A stretch of 64,000 nt of DNA from assembly GCF_048544455.1 (NCBI RefSeq), contig NC_133536.1, forward strand, positions 192,823,325 through 192,887,324, read 5' to 3'. The notes under the pieces are model-generated. The model ran no database searches, was not told the DNA's origin, and saw only the letters and a list, made by a program, of their open reading frames with translations. Of this stretch, positions 1-13,000 are shown piece after piece. A program made the position numbers and the translations under genes. The DNA is from Silene latifolia. Taxonomy: Eukaryota; Streptophyta; Magnoliopsida; Caryophyllales; Caryophyllaceae. How positions within the stretch are numbered: the first letter of the stretch is position 1; each line of letters starts with the position of its first letter.

Positions 1-2697
1 TGGATATTATGTAAAGAGCAACTTCTTTTCTTGGGTTATGAATGTTTTCTTTATGCGAGAAATCAAAATGTAGAATTGGTCACGACTGACGCCGTCATCT
101 GCTGCTCCGACTTTCTATACACAGTCATTTTATCTTATGTAGAATTGGTCATTTTACATAAAGTACAAGTTGGTGATCACTTTACAGATAAAAAAGATCA
201 GTAAGAAGGAATAAGGAATAAGACAAGCTGGTGATAAGTATGTGTTAAATGGTCCGCAGGCTGGAGGTTGAGGCCATCATCCCTTCGCTTCTGTTACCAC
301 ACCCATTTTACGCGCCTTAACCCATCCTAATACACCAACCTCCAGGCTGGGTTGCATTGTTAACTATATGTCACACCTGTATCCAAACGTACCCACGCTT
401 GTATTATAGACGACAATTTTATGTAGTGGTAATGTCACACACATTAAATATTACACTTTAAATGAGACATTAAGCCATTGCCCTGACAAAATATGTGGTT
501 AACACCTATACCCCAATCCAACCCAGCAACCGCGCCGCCATATGACACACTCACGTTTGAACTAGTGCAAAATCCCAACCCCATAAGACTTAATTCAACA
601 AGGACAATAGATCATAGACAGAACAACAATTATCAGATGTTGAAAACAAAACCAACTTCAGGTTGGATAATAATAGCAGTGAGGCAAAGAGCCTAAGAGG
701 CCGTTGTTCACCATAATATAAAGCTCCATTCTTATGCTTTTACTCTTTCCTCTTCTGCCCCCTCTACTGGCAATTCACTTCCTCAAATAATACCCTATTC
801 CCCCAGTAATTATTGTTTGAAATAAATAAAGAGGTAACAATTCACAACCTATCTACGTCCCTTACCAATAGCGAATTAAATGCCCACTCTAACACCAAAA
901 ACTAAGGAAATCAGAAATGATACACTTAGGAGATATATATCTAGATATATATCTTGATTAAGGGTTGTGCATCTCAATATATATCTCGAATACGAACATA
1001 TGATCAACAATGCCCTATTTCTCCCTTGTCTAAAGAATACTGGCCCTTCAGGCTCTCACGCGGCCACACCAAGTTCACTACAAGTTTAATCAACAATCAA
1101 AGACACACCCCAAATTGAATCACCAGACAGATGAAGCTTACTACTTAAACGATGGACCCGTAACCCAATTTAAAGAAGTAGCAAATAAAAACCAGACTTA
1201 CCCCAAAGACAACGGAATCCACCCAAGCACTTTCTTGCAACTCCGATATTCTGGTGGTGATATTTTGAAGGAAAGGAGTATTTTTTTTGTGTAGTGGAGG
1301 ATATTGCAGGACGATTTATTGAGGGATGAGGTGGGGTTATGTGGAGGGATTTAGAAATTAGAAAATTAGAAATTAGAAAGAGACAAAGAGTAGCGGGGGA
1401 GTGAATTTGTGATCTTTTCTAATCATCTACAAAAATTCTTAATTGTACAAAGCATGTTTGCTAATCAGCTACAAAATTCCTAATTGCAAAATACCACCAC
1501 AAATCAGTTTTCTCAATCCTGTGATTTTAAGTTTGATTGTTAATGCTCCACTATTTCTGATACAATCCATACCTTGGAAAGACGCGAAAAGAGGAGGGGG
1601 CACGATCATATGAGCAAATGGATTATTGGCCTAAAAGTCACACTGCTCATTATTTTGAGCCAATGGATTGTTATTACCAACGCAAAATACCACGAGGAAA
1701 AAGGCACAATCATATGAGCAAATGAATTATCAGCCGAAAAGACACAATTTTACCACATTGCTAAGTAGAAAACTTTTTAATTTGCACTAACATGTATAAA
1801 GTGGTCAGTACCTATAACAATTTTCATGGTCAATAAATGCAAGTTAGAAGAGACAGTTAATCAGGATCCGCCAAATGCAAAACAGAACATATACATACTG
1901 GTAACTGGCTTACCTCGTGCCTGCAAACAATGGCCATTCTCCCAACTTCGGAGAGTGTCGCTGCCAGCTAAAAGCCCGGTCACAGACCAACGCGAACAAG
2001 ACCTATAAAGAGAATAGAACGATAAGTCTCTTGATTGATGTGCTGTCACAAGCCATGTATACGCCCAACAGTTATTTAGAGCGATCCAAATATATCGGGA
2101 TGCCATAAACACCGAGCAGTTAAAACTAGTAAATGAGCAGTGACATTCGGTCCACCACGTGTGAAACAAAGCATCTAATGACTGATACAATGTCCTAATT
2201 TCACACATGACATTCTCTAATATGGTGCCACTATCTTTACCGTCAACATCAATTTTCCTTTTAGGTGCCACTTATAAGAAACCAAATTACGATATCTTAA
2301 CTCAATTACATCTTCTAATACAATTTCATTAAGAAGGTATACAAATAGGAATGGACAACCTTCCATTCAAATGGTAGCATCCCCTTCTCCATTACCTTGT
2401 TTCCAAGTAGTTTGTCTCTCTCAAAATTAAAACAAGGAATAAAGTGCATTTCCCATGTCACCCCTTTTTTGATCAAACTACTTAAAGAAGAATCCTAAAC
2501 GGCTTTACAAGTCTAAGATAAATTGGCTAAAAAAACGTGCATCTTAATTAACTCAGAGAGAACCCAGAAAGCGAGGGCACATGGTTCTCGAATTTAACAG
2601 CTGTCAGAGTGAGCAACTTAGTAAGATAAATCAGGGCATTCTTAAGATAATTCGAAAAACAGAGTACATCTTAAACAAATAAAGACCCTCTTGGATT
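1..2697. other. Intergenic, no gene recognised
   Basis: AT-rich sequence with no coding region I can recognise. A minus-strand open frame at 1861-2271 (136 codons) starts with a basic stretch (MAPKRKIDVDGK) but resembles no family I know. Within it, 1913-2008 looks like a possible exon, with an acceptor-like CTATAG and a donor-like GAG|GTAAGC. Its translation (GSDTLRSWENGHCLQ) is faintly WD40-like, too weak to call. Confidence 0.4.
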
Positions 2698-3908
2698 CAA
2701 TAACGCGAGGATACGTGCTTAAATTAACCAAATAAAATCACAAAACCCGCCCAAAAATTTGTCACAATCATAAAGAACTCAAGATAACCAACTCACAAAG
2801 AGTTAGAATTAACCATAAACAGATTGATATCAGAAATAACTCAAATTTACCAACTCACAAAAAGTTCGAGTTAACCATAAATATAACAAAATAATCAAAA
2901 ACTCGAATTGACCAACTCACAAAAAGTGATTTAACCTTAAACGGAACAAAATAATCAAAAACTCTAATTAACCATAAAGAGCTCGAATCACAATCATATT
3001 AACCAAGTTATAAATGGTTGTAACTAACCTGGATCAAATCACAAAGATTTCGATTGTATTTACATGGATCAGAATGAAAACTGATAAGAATGAAAATATA
3101 AAGTGATGCCATGTGCTTACATAGAAAGACCCCATAAAGCATCCCCGAGCAGTGACCGGCTTATTTGGTGAAATTCCTAGGGAAAACTAAGAATGGGTTG
3201 TATTCTGTAAGTCGCCCCCGCTTTCCCTCGTTCTAAAATTCCCAACAAGCACATGGCCAATGTAATAATTCACCACGGCGTGTCAGCAGTATCCCCTCCC
3301 CCAATAACGCGAGGATACGTGCTTAAATTAACCAAATCAAATCACAAAATCCACCCAAAAACTTGTCATAATCATAAAGAGCTCAAGATAATGAACTTAT
3401 AAAGAGTTAGAATTAACCATAAAAAGATCGAAAACAGAAACAGCTCAAATTGACCAACTCACAAAAAGTTCGAGTCAACCTTAAGCATAATAAAATAATC
3501 AAAAACTTGAATTGACCAACTCACAAAAAGTGAGTTAACCTTAGACGGAACAAAATAAACAAAACCCCAAATTAACCATAAAGAGCTCGAATCACAATCA
3601 TATTAACCAAGTTATAAATGGTTACAACTAACCTGGATCAAATCACAATGATCACGATTATATTTACATGGATCAGAATGAAAACAGATAAAAACGAAAA
3701 TGTAAAGTGATGCCATGTGCTTACATAGAAAGACCCCATAAAGCATCCCCAAGTAGTGACCGGCTTATTTGATGAAATTCCTAGGGAAAACTAAGAATGG
3801 GTTGTATTCTGTAAGTCTCCCCCACTTTCCCCCGTTCTAAAATTACCAACAAGCACATGGCCAATGTAATAATTTGCCACGCCGTGTCTGCAGTGTCCCC
3901 CCGCCCCC
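2698..3908. repeat. 604-bp direct tandem duplication
   Basis: Two copies in tandem. The landmark CAATAACGCGAGGATACGTG begins at 2698 and again at 3302, giving a period of 604 bp. The order of landmarks is the same in both: AACTCACAAAAAGT-type short repeats, AAGATCCCCATAAAGCATCC-like text, then a C-rich end near 3295 and 3905. The copies differ by scattered substitutions and small indels, so the duplication is not very recent. Each unit also contains short internal repeats of the type CCAACTCACAAAAAGT. No coding content was recognised. Confidence 0.85.
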
Positions 3909-4132
3909 CAGGTACGATAAGATGGATGTTTATGTCCTAAATTTCCATTACTGTTACTGATTCCATCAGAAAATAAGCAGTGTTGGACATGAGATAACAA
4001 TTAGTTATCGTAAAAAAAAAAATTGATGATTTTGTTGAGCAGTAGCTGCAAGAAATGCATATTTATAGTAGAATCATAGCACCCAGTGTCCAAAGTAACA
4101 AAGTACAACATAAAAAATTCACTACTACCAAC

Positions 4133-4650
4133 CTCAGCGGGCTTTGGCACATAAATTTGAGACTTGCACTGAGAGTTCCTTGCATCTTATATCCGACACT
4201 TCCCATCATCTGATGACCTGCATGGTAAAGTGGTAAACACAATGTCAAGATTCAAAATTACATGCTATCAATACAATTTAATCCTTTCTCTACATACAAC
4301 TTCACAAAAGGAATCTTATTAAAAGAAAAGCTAATATCTGATTTTATATATGGCCATCACCTCGGCGGCTCCACGTTATCTTTTTATAGTGAGTGTCGTA
4401 ACCGAGGTGTAAAGAACACTTACGATAACCGCTGGTATGCACCACCAGTCCTGGGAGTAAATGCAATTGCAGTAACAGCTCTAGTATGTCCCTGTAATAT
4501 TGATATTGGATACCCGTCTAGCAAGCACCACTGAACAACAAATAAAAATAAAACTTAATAACATGCCACAATTAGGCACAATAACAAAGTCGTTTGAAAC
4601 AGATGCCACCAAAGCATTGTTCGAGCTTACAGCCAAGTCAGTGATGTCTC
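4133..4650 (-). pseudogene. BRWD/PHIP-like WD40 protein fragment, broken
   Basis: Three consecutive exon-like pieces on the minus strand match the WD40 region of plant bromodomain/WD-repeat (BRWD/PHIP-type) proteins. Piece A (4650-4580) reads GDITDLAVSSNNALVAS then NDFVI. Piece B (4530-4424, acceptor CAG, donor GTAAGT) contains ISILQGHTRAVTAIAFTPR. Piece C (4217-4133, acceptor CAG, donor GTTGGT) reads SSDDGKCRI, a stop, then DAR and IYVPKP. B and C join in phase (TC|G serine). The stop replaces the tryptophan expected in the conserved IWDAR motif, piece A has lost its splice donor, and the Arg and Pro expected after the first Trp of B are changed. No bromodomain or other exons were found nearby. 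I read it as a decayed duplicate; the family assignment rests on recalled motifs. Confidence 0.7.
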
Positions 4651-5016
4651 CTTTGCAAAAGCAATCAAATCCATTACAAATAAATCAATACTATTAATAC
4701 AGTACTTTCCAAATCTCGGAATTGGAAAGCATATGATTTCATAAGCAAGTTTTTAAAAAGGTTTTATTAATGGATAAAGAAGGAAATCAAAATACAATAA
4801 ATCAGTAAATTAAAAGGGAGGAAATCAGCAAATGAAATCAATACATGGGCTTGAGCGAGTTATAACCAGCCACACGAAAAAACTCCAGGTCCACAGCCTC
4901 TTTGAAGTTAGTGCCCAGATTGAATGATTAATTATATAAGAGACTATGGGGAATCATCAATAGCTGTAGCCCTAATCGTAACCTAGGTTGCACAGACACT
5001 TCTCTTAATCAGCCGT

Positions 5017-5400
5017 CCTGTGTCCGACACCGACACTCGTCGGACACACGGCTAAACGTGTCGAACACCTATAAAGCACTGTCTAACTTCCTACTTTTAT
5101 TTGGGCACGTGTCCGACTCGTGTCCATGGTATTTGGGCACGTTTCCGATGCGTGTCCTTGGTATTTTGACATTATTTGCGGTGAATGATATTCTTTAGAC
5201 AAAAAATGAGATGTCGAAAGAGATTGATTAGAATGTCCGACACGTGTCCTTGGTATTTTGACATTATTTGGGGTGAATAATGTTCTTTAGACGAAAAATG
5301 AGATGTCGAAAGAGATTGATTAGAATATAGGTTCTATGCCTCCTTAGGTTACCCCGGTCGGTGGACCGCCTCTAGCTTCTATGCCTCCTTAGGTTACCCC
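5017..5400. repeat. Local tandem duplications with GTGTCCGACAC-type motif
   Basis: A 92-bp unit beginning CGTGTCCTTGGTATTTTGAC occurs at 5151 and again at 5243, continuing to about 5326 with few differences. Immediately after, TTCTATGCCTCCTTAGGTTA is repeated at 5332 and 5378 (offset 46). Upstream (5017-5150) the text is rich in GTCCGACAC/GTGTCCGAC, an inverted motif also seen in the repeat at 10093-10279 of the formin gene. Confidence 0.75.
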
Positions 5401-5499
5401 AATCCTTCATTATTCTCGACCAAATTCCTGCAAAATAGAATGAAAGCTAGTAGAAACGTAAAAGGGATGCAAAATGCAAGCAAAGGGCACAAAATCGCA

Positions 5500-6170
5500 T
5501 CAAATCGTGTCAAAATGCATAGAGAAGAAGGGGATAACTGGCACAAACTAGTCATATATCATGGGCCTACGGGACGAGCTTGACGTCATGCTGAGAGTCT
5601 AGCTTAGATTTTTGACATTTTGACTTATCTCATATTTCCGCTACTAGTTGGATTTTGTAATTTTGATACTTGCTTTGTAAGTCACTAGACTTTGGACTTA
5701 ATCATAATTGTTTCTTAATTGGAGTTTTGATACATTAGCTCGAGAAATAGAGATGATAATATCCTTATTTATATTGACCCGGTAAATGAGGGGTGTTACA
5801 AAGTGTATCAGAGCGACGATTTTGAAACCTAAACCCAATGAAGCCCAAATGAATGTAGGAGCATCCAATAAAATGAACCGCAGAGATTGGTAGAAGCCTC
5901 TTAGTCCGGTTAAGGAAACGTCCTTAATTGTGTCTTGGTCCTCCCTATTTCGAACCGATAACAGCGTGGTAAGCACCGACAATGGGTAGATATGATGTAA
6001 ACCCATGTGCCCATATCCTACATCGGCGGTGTACAATGAAATTTCATCTTTATAAGTGTCCACCAACTCTAATAGTACGAGGCCTTTAGGAATGAATCAA
6101 AGAGCAAAGCTGAGAGGGTTTAGCCAAAAGCGGTCAATACCGTACTATTATGGACCATGAACACTAATGC
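5500..6170 (+). mobile_element. LTR-retroelement remnant with PBS-like site
   Basis: At 5796-5805 the text GGGGTGTTACA resembles the 3' terminus of chromovirus-type LTRs, which in this window end GGGTGTNACA. It is followed at once by AGTGTATCAGAGC, close to the initiator-tRNA-Met primer-binding site (TGGTATCAGAGC). Further on (6013-6070) CCTACATCGGCGGTGTACAA is followed by TTTATAAGTG, resembling the promoter of short plant TRIM-type LTRs. No coding sequence or second LTR is visible; the remainder appears deleted. Confidence 0.45.
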
Positions 6171-7052
6171 AACAAGGACCCAACAAGAGGCATAATGCTT
6201 TCGCATAACAACATCTCAATACATTTTAAAGGCCTTCTTTATTATTGTTTCACACGACCTTCGAATTATTTGAGACACCCATATAACTATATAAGTAAAA
6301 TCTTTAAATTTATGAGGAGGTCTCATTGGAATCCAAATTTTCAATTGGCTTTTCTTCTGATTTGGATCCTCTTCATTTCTTTATCTCCGTTCCTTCTCTA
6401 ATACACTTATATTATATTATATATTATTATTTTCATTTATTTACCTTTTTCTACTCGATGTATCCGATCTACTCCATTTTTTTCATCATCAAAGGGCGAG
6501 GAAAATTGGGAAAATCCCTGCAAAGTACAAAAGAACATTTCAAGACATGTACTTGACTACTTGATCATTTAATCAGCCGAAAAATAGAGCAGCAAAAAGT
6601 CAAAATCAGTTTAATAATCCAACAAATCCAACCACCTTGACAACAGAGAAAAGCTCAAAAAAGACAAACGTCAGATCTCCGTCCATTATAATCAGTAACA
6701 ACTAATTACTCGTACTTTAGAACAAATCAATCAAAAAACCCTTTTTTTCCCTTAAAGTACACATCTTTCTCTTCTTTAATTGTCTCTTATATCCCCCCAC
6801 GTTGTGTTTCTTCTTAAAAAAGTCGTCTTCTTCTTCTAATTACTGCAAAGTGTCAAAAAGGGGAAAAAAAGAATTTAAAGAAGTACCCAACTGAGAATTG
6901 TTACTTAAAAGATTTGGGTTTTTCTTAGTTTTGCTGAAAAGTTTTGATTTAATCTCAACTGGGTATGTTGTTAGCTGAAAAGGGTTAATTTGGTTTTACC
7001 CAATTATTCAATTTTTTATTGTTTTGGGTGAATTTGGTTGGTAATTTAGGAT

Positions 7053-10000
7053 ATGGCACTGTTTAGGAAGTTCTTTTATAGGAAACCACCTGATGGATTT
7101 CTCGAGATTTCAGAAAGAGTGTATGGTATGTATTCATTTTGGTCTAAAGTTGTTGTCTTTAATTAATTTGGTTTATTCGGAAATAGTCGGGATAATGTTG
7201 TTGTTGCTGCAGTCTTTGATTCATTGAGCTCTTTTTTTTTCTTGGGATGATATAATGTGGGATTAGTTGCTGTTAAAATGAAAATTGGGTTTAATTAGGT
7301 TTCTTTTCTTGGTTTAATAAGCTCAATATTGGGTTCAGAAAGTAACATCTTCTGCTAGAAATGTACTGTTTCATTGTTTATTGGTTTCGTTACGGTTTCA
7401 AACATTGGTATTCTGGGTACGCGGGTGATTATGGTTGGTTTGGATTTCTAAGCTTAATAACTACTCCCTCATTCCCAATCATTTGTTTATCTTTTTTATT
7501 CTTTGTGAGGGTCATTTTAATCAAAGGTAAACAACTGATTGAGATTATAATTGAGCTGTGGTTTAGTATAGCTTGTTAAAATGGTCTGGAGTTGCCGGTT
7601 TTGTACGACCGGGTGATTGAATCTCTAGGATAAGTTAATGTTTAGGAGTCTTATGCTCAAATAGTAAGTGCTACATGTTCTTTGTGGATTATTAATGTTC
7701 AAGCGGTGAGTAAAGATATGATGAGTGAAGTGTAACCATTATTCAACCTTCTCTCGTCTCCTTGGATTGATGTCGTTTAGACCTTCACTAAGTCTTGTTC
7801 TGGCTAAGAATCTGTGCTGAGGGGAAGTGACTGTGTTGCATACTTCAACTAGCTTAGATGATAACGTCATTGAGGAGTGGTGCTCATGACATGGGTGTTA
7901 GCATCTAATGTGCCCTTGTGGCTATCTGTGCACCAAAATTTTACTGTAGAACTTTTAAGCTTTGTTAGCCTCCCAAATTGTCATTGGCTTCTGCTGAAGT
8001 ATTAATTCATAAGAAATATCTCAAGATAAAGTCGAGAGGTCAGGCACCGGTGACTTACTTTTTAATAACCTGTCCATCTTGAATTTACCAATTCCATATC
8101 ATTAAAGAATAAGGGGCTTCTGATGATCTTGTTTTGAAGTGTAGATCATTAAAGTATAAGGGCTTCTGGTGCTTGGCTTTGGATATTTTTAATCGTCTCT
8201 TCTTATTGACATTGCAAGAATTCTGTATCTCTATATTACCGCGTAGTTCCTAAACTACTTTTAGTCAAAGTATACTTCAAGTTATTTTGTTACATTGACT
8301 CGTTGTCAATATGGCTTATAAATCACAATCAGGGAATATTATTTAGTTTCAGTTGGAAAGGTGATTTTGGAAGACGAAGGAAAGGGTAATGGACCATTGG
8401 AAAGTATTGAGGTGCAATTTTCTTTAAAAAATTTATTTTGGATGTGTATTACCGTCTTAAATAGTTAAATCTATGTTATGTCTCAATTAGAATTATTTGA
8501 CATCAGAGCGTGTCCAAGTTTAAGACTCGATTATTATGAAAGTTAGTGTTTTTGGCTTAAAAATGAGTGGTCCAAGTGTCTTACTGATGTCAAATATTGG
8601 ACACATTTACGTGAGGCAATCTGAAGTCTAGGAGTAACATAGTCTACAACTTAAATGAATAAGAAATAATATTTCACTATTTCTTCTTAGCTTATTTATA
8701 AACCAAATAGCGGTGACTGAAGAAATGGAGAGAAATGTTTGCATTGGCATGGCTTCATTTTCTCGAACTCTTAAGCGTAGTAATTTGGCAAGGATTGAGA
8801 ATAGAGACTCGAGATGTCATATCTTCTCGTATGCTTCTGAGTGTGTCATGGCATAACTTGTTTAACAATGTAGGAATGGTCATCTGACTAGTGGAATTTT
8901 CTTCCTTTCTGTTTGACCGACATGCTATTTATTTTCAACTTCTTTCTTTTGTTCTATTGATGAAGTCACTTTGCTAGTTCTGCTGTACACTATGTTTTCT
9001 TGACACTCGTTCAGTCTAATTGTGGTCTTTACTTATCTTTGAATATTCGTTTTCTATTTCTGACAGTGGGCTTGGTGACATTGTTTTGCTTTGAACACAC
9101 TTTGACATACATGATTGATTGTTTGAACTAAATTTATCTGTTGGTCCTTTTTTTTGTTTTGTCTTAGTCTTTGATTGCTGTTTCACAACCGATGTGGTGG
9201 ATGATAAAAATTACAAGTCTTACATTGATGGAATTGCTGGTCAACTCAATGTTCATCTACCTGATGCTTCATTCATGGTGTTCAACTTTCGCGAGGGGCA
9301 AAATGAGAGCCAGATTACTGATATTTTATCAGAACATGACATGACGGTAATAGACTATCCGCGGCAATATGAGGGCTGTCCATTGCTCACAATCGAGATG
9401 ATCAACCATTGCTTGAGATCTGGTGACAGCTGGCTTTTGCTCGGTCAACGCAATGTCCTTTTAATGCATTGTGAGCGAGGTGGGTGGCCTATTTTGGCCT
9501 TCATGTTAGCTGCCCTTTTAATCTATAGAAACATTTATAATGGGGAACAAAAGACACTAGATATGATTTACCGTCAAGCCCCTCGTGAGCTTCTCCAGTT
9601 GATGTGCCCATTAAATCCAATACCCTCACAGTTGCGATACCTTCAGTATGTCTCCAGAAGAAATTTGAGTACCGAATGGCCTCCTCCAGATCGGGCCTTG
9701 ATGATGGATTGCATTATGCTTAGGCTCATTCCCAACATGGACGGTGAGGGTGGTTGCAGGCCTATTATTAGAATATATGGGCAGGACCCTTCTCTTGATG
9801 CTAATCGGAATACTAAAGTACTCTTTTCAACCCGAAAAAAGGGCAGAATTATTCGGCATTATAAGCAGGTGCGTGGTTTCTTAATCTCCATTTTCTTTAA
9901 GTTCCATGGACACACTGATGGAGCTATGTGAAGGCCGGGCCCGGGTAGCTCTTTAAAGATATGTATGTTTTGTATGCAAGACGTTGTTCGTTGGTTCAGA

Positions 10001-13000
10001 TGGTTCAAGTATGTGTGTCAACTACTTTTGGTTGTTGTAGGCTGGGGTTTGAATCTTTCCCAAATTGTGTATTTTATTTCATTGCTTCATCCTATGTTGC
10101 TCAGACTCGGTTAAAAGTATCCGATGCAGGTGCGTGTCCAAGTGTCAGATTTGTCTTTTTTTTGAAAAAAAAATCATGTTTTTGGTCTAAAATGAAGTAT
10201 CGGAGTGTCCTACCCACGTCCAAGTGTCGAGTATCCGACATGGGTACGCGGGTGAAAATGGTAGAGTCCAAGCAACATATTTTGTTTCTACCCCAAACTT
10301 GTTTTTTAATTGATGTTTCTGTTAGTTTACCAATCTATTTCACATCATTTTTTTTTTCACAACTGATATCACCTTTTTTTTATTCTATTTTGATACTCAT
10401 AGAGTCATAGGTAGTAAATAAACCTTGCTTTGTAAATGATATTAACCATCATCTTCAGCTTCTACTCTCTTATATTTTTTTGATTTTGTGTAGTCTCCAA
10501 GATTTATATCTACCATATATATTTCATTTGCATATTACATAGTACTCTGAAGTATAGTACTCTTTTTGCTGAAAATATACTATAGAGTATAGTCTGAGGA
10601 ATTTTTTTTAACAATAGTCAATAAATGTGAACATGTAATTTTTTTTTGTATTTTTAACATATTAAAGGTCAGAATTTTACGAGTATGATCTCAAAAATCA
10701 AATGGAAATACTATAAGTGGTATAAAGGGATCGAACGTTAACGATGACGTAACTTTTTTGGTAGTACCTGATTTTCGATCCTGGCTTTTTCCTGCACTAT
10801 GACTCTCTTACTGAGTTCACAAGGGTTTCTTGATCTTGTTGTGTTTTGTGTACTGCACTCTATTTTTGAAATGGACCCCAAAGGCAATTTTTGATGCTGA
10901 CAGGTTCAAACCCTAGTTACTAGCAACAAAACTAGCTCATATGTGATTATCTACATCACTTTCTTATTGCAGTCACTAAAGTTTATCTATGTTTTACTTT
11001 CTTGTGTGCTAACTTTTGGTAGGATTTTGATGTTTATTACAGAAAGAAAGTGAATTGGTCAAGATTGATATTCATTGTCATGTTCAAGGAGATGTTGTTC
11101 TGGAATGCATTAGTTTAGATGATGATTTAGTGCGCGAGAAAATGATGTTTAGGGTTATGTTCAGCACAGCCTTCATCAGATCCAACATTCTTATTCTCAA
11201 CCGCGACGAGATTGACACCTTGTGGGATTCCAAAGATCTGTTTCCCAAGGACTTTAGAACGGAGGTGCACGCTTTATATTTACGAGCTTATTTATTTTGT
11301 TTTATTTAAGTTTCTCTTTTGCTTAACAAAGTTACATCAGCTTGTATGTACCATGACTACCTTCCTCTACAGATATATATCCTTCTCAAGGTTCAAATGA
11401 CAAATCATGAGTTTTATTACTCTATCTGCTAATGGGATTGTATTTGCTGTACCCTTGTATTTTCTCAAATTTTACCAGTGACCCTCGCTAATATACCTAA
11501 ATTCAATAATTATTTCTTAAACCAGCCTAGGTACTCTTATCCATCTCTTTAAATGTGTTTTTTAGGTAATTTGAATTGACTACTCAGAAATAATTCATCG
11601 AATTATCATAGCAGTATACATCATTTAATGTAAAAACTTAATTGGATAAGAACCTGAATTATAGTACTTACTTAAGTGAAACATTCATGAAGTTTAGGGG
11701 TATGGTAGATAATTTTGAAAAACGACAGGTATATGGTAGATTTGATAAAATAGGGTATAGTATAGAAAATAATTTCATTTGTTTGTTTGTTGTCTTCGAA
11801 TATTGCGTTTTGATTTTTTTTTCTGCTTGAAGGTCCTTTTTTCAGAGATGGACTCAGTTGCCTCCGATGCTGCAGTTGATGTGCCTGCTATTGAAGAGAA
11901 AGAAGGTCTACCTGTTGAAGCATTTGCCAGGGTGCAAGAGATGTTCAGCAATGTGGATTGGACTGACACGAATACTGATGTAGCACTAAATGTCCTTCAG
12001 AAATTATCTTCATCAACCGCACTCAAAGAAAAATTGGAGATGGTTTCTCGTCGAAAAAGTAAATCAGATAGTTTTGAAGATTCTAGCCCTGGAAAGCTCG
12101 AGGAAAAACCAATGGCGCATTCCTCAGAAGATACTTTAAAGATGTCTCTATCAAAGGTTAAAGAGAAGCAAACTGATCAATTTTTAGAGATATTCCTGCC
12201 TAGCAATCATGAAGAAAGTTCGTCAGATTTTGTCCTGGAAGCTTCTAGTCAAGAAATTTCAGAAGTCTCAGAAAATATAATAACTTCCAATCTTGTGAAC
12301 CTGGAAAACCAATCAAGACCTTTGGCTGGACCTTCTCTTGGCACAGATATAATGCCAAGTAGGATTCAGTCAGCAGATACTCTTCCACTTCAGCAAACTA
12401 CTCAAGCACAGATTATACCCGATTCTTCAGTCTTTTGTGCTCTTGAAGTGCCTAAACTTGCTGAGGATGAACTCTTATCTTGTGCACTGCCTCAACAACT
12501 ATCTCTTCCGCCGCCTGTACTTCCTCTGCCAACTGGACATGAAGGATCACTGGGTATGGAGCCTCCTATGTTAGACCAAAAACCGCCACCACCTCTTCCT
12601 CCTCCTCCTCCTCCACCACCTCCACCACATCCTCGTTCATCCTCTGCCTCTGATTCAAAATTACAGATGACTCCTCCCCCACCCCCTCCCCCTCCTCCCC
12701 CTCCATTGAGATTTTCAAGTGACGGGAACATATTCTCAGTGCCACTACACTCTGCCTCTGATTCAAAATTACAGATGTTACCTCCTCCCCCTCCTCCCCC
12801 TCCATTGGGATTTTCAAGTGACGGGAACACATTATCAGTGTCACCACCACCACCACCACCACCACCACCACTACCTCCTCCTCCTCTCTCTTTTACTAAG
12901 TCTCCAGCTTCGATTTCAGAGACCACTTTATCAGGCCCATCGCCGCCACCACCACCACCTCCTCCTCCCTCTTTTACCAGGTTTCCGTCTTCCTATTCAG

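Noticed and set aside
1861-2271. 136-codon minus-strand frame as a gene
   Set aside because: No recognisable domain and no splice or start context; the faint WD40-like part at 1913-2008 is out of order with the 4.1-4.65 kb exons.
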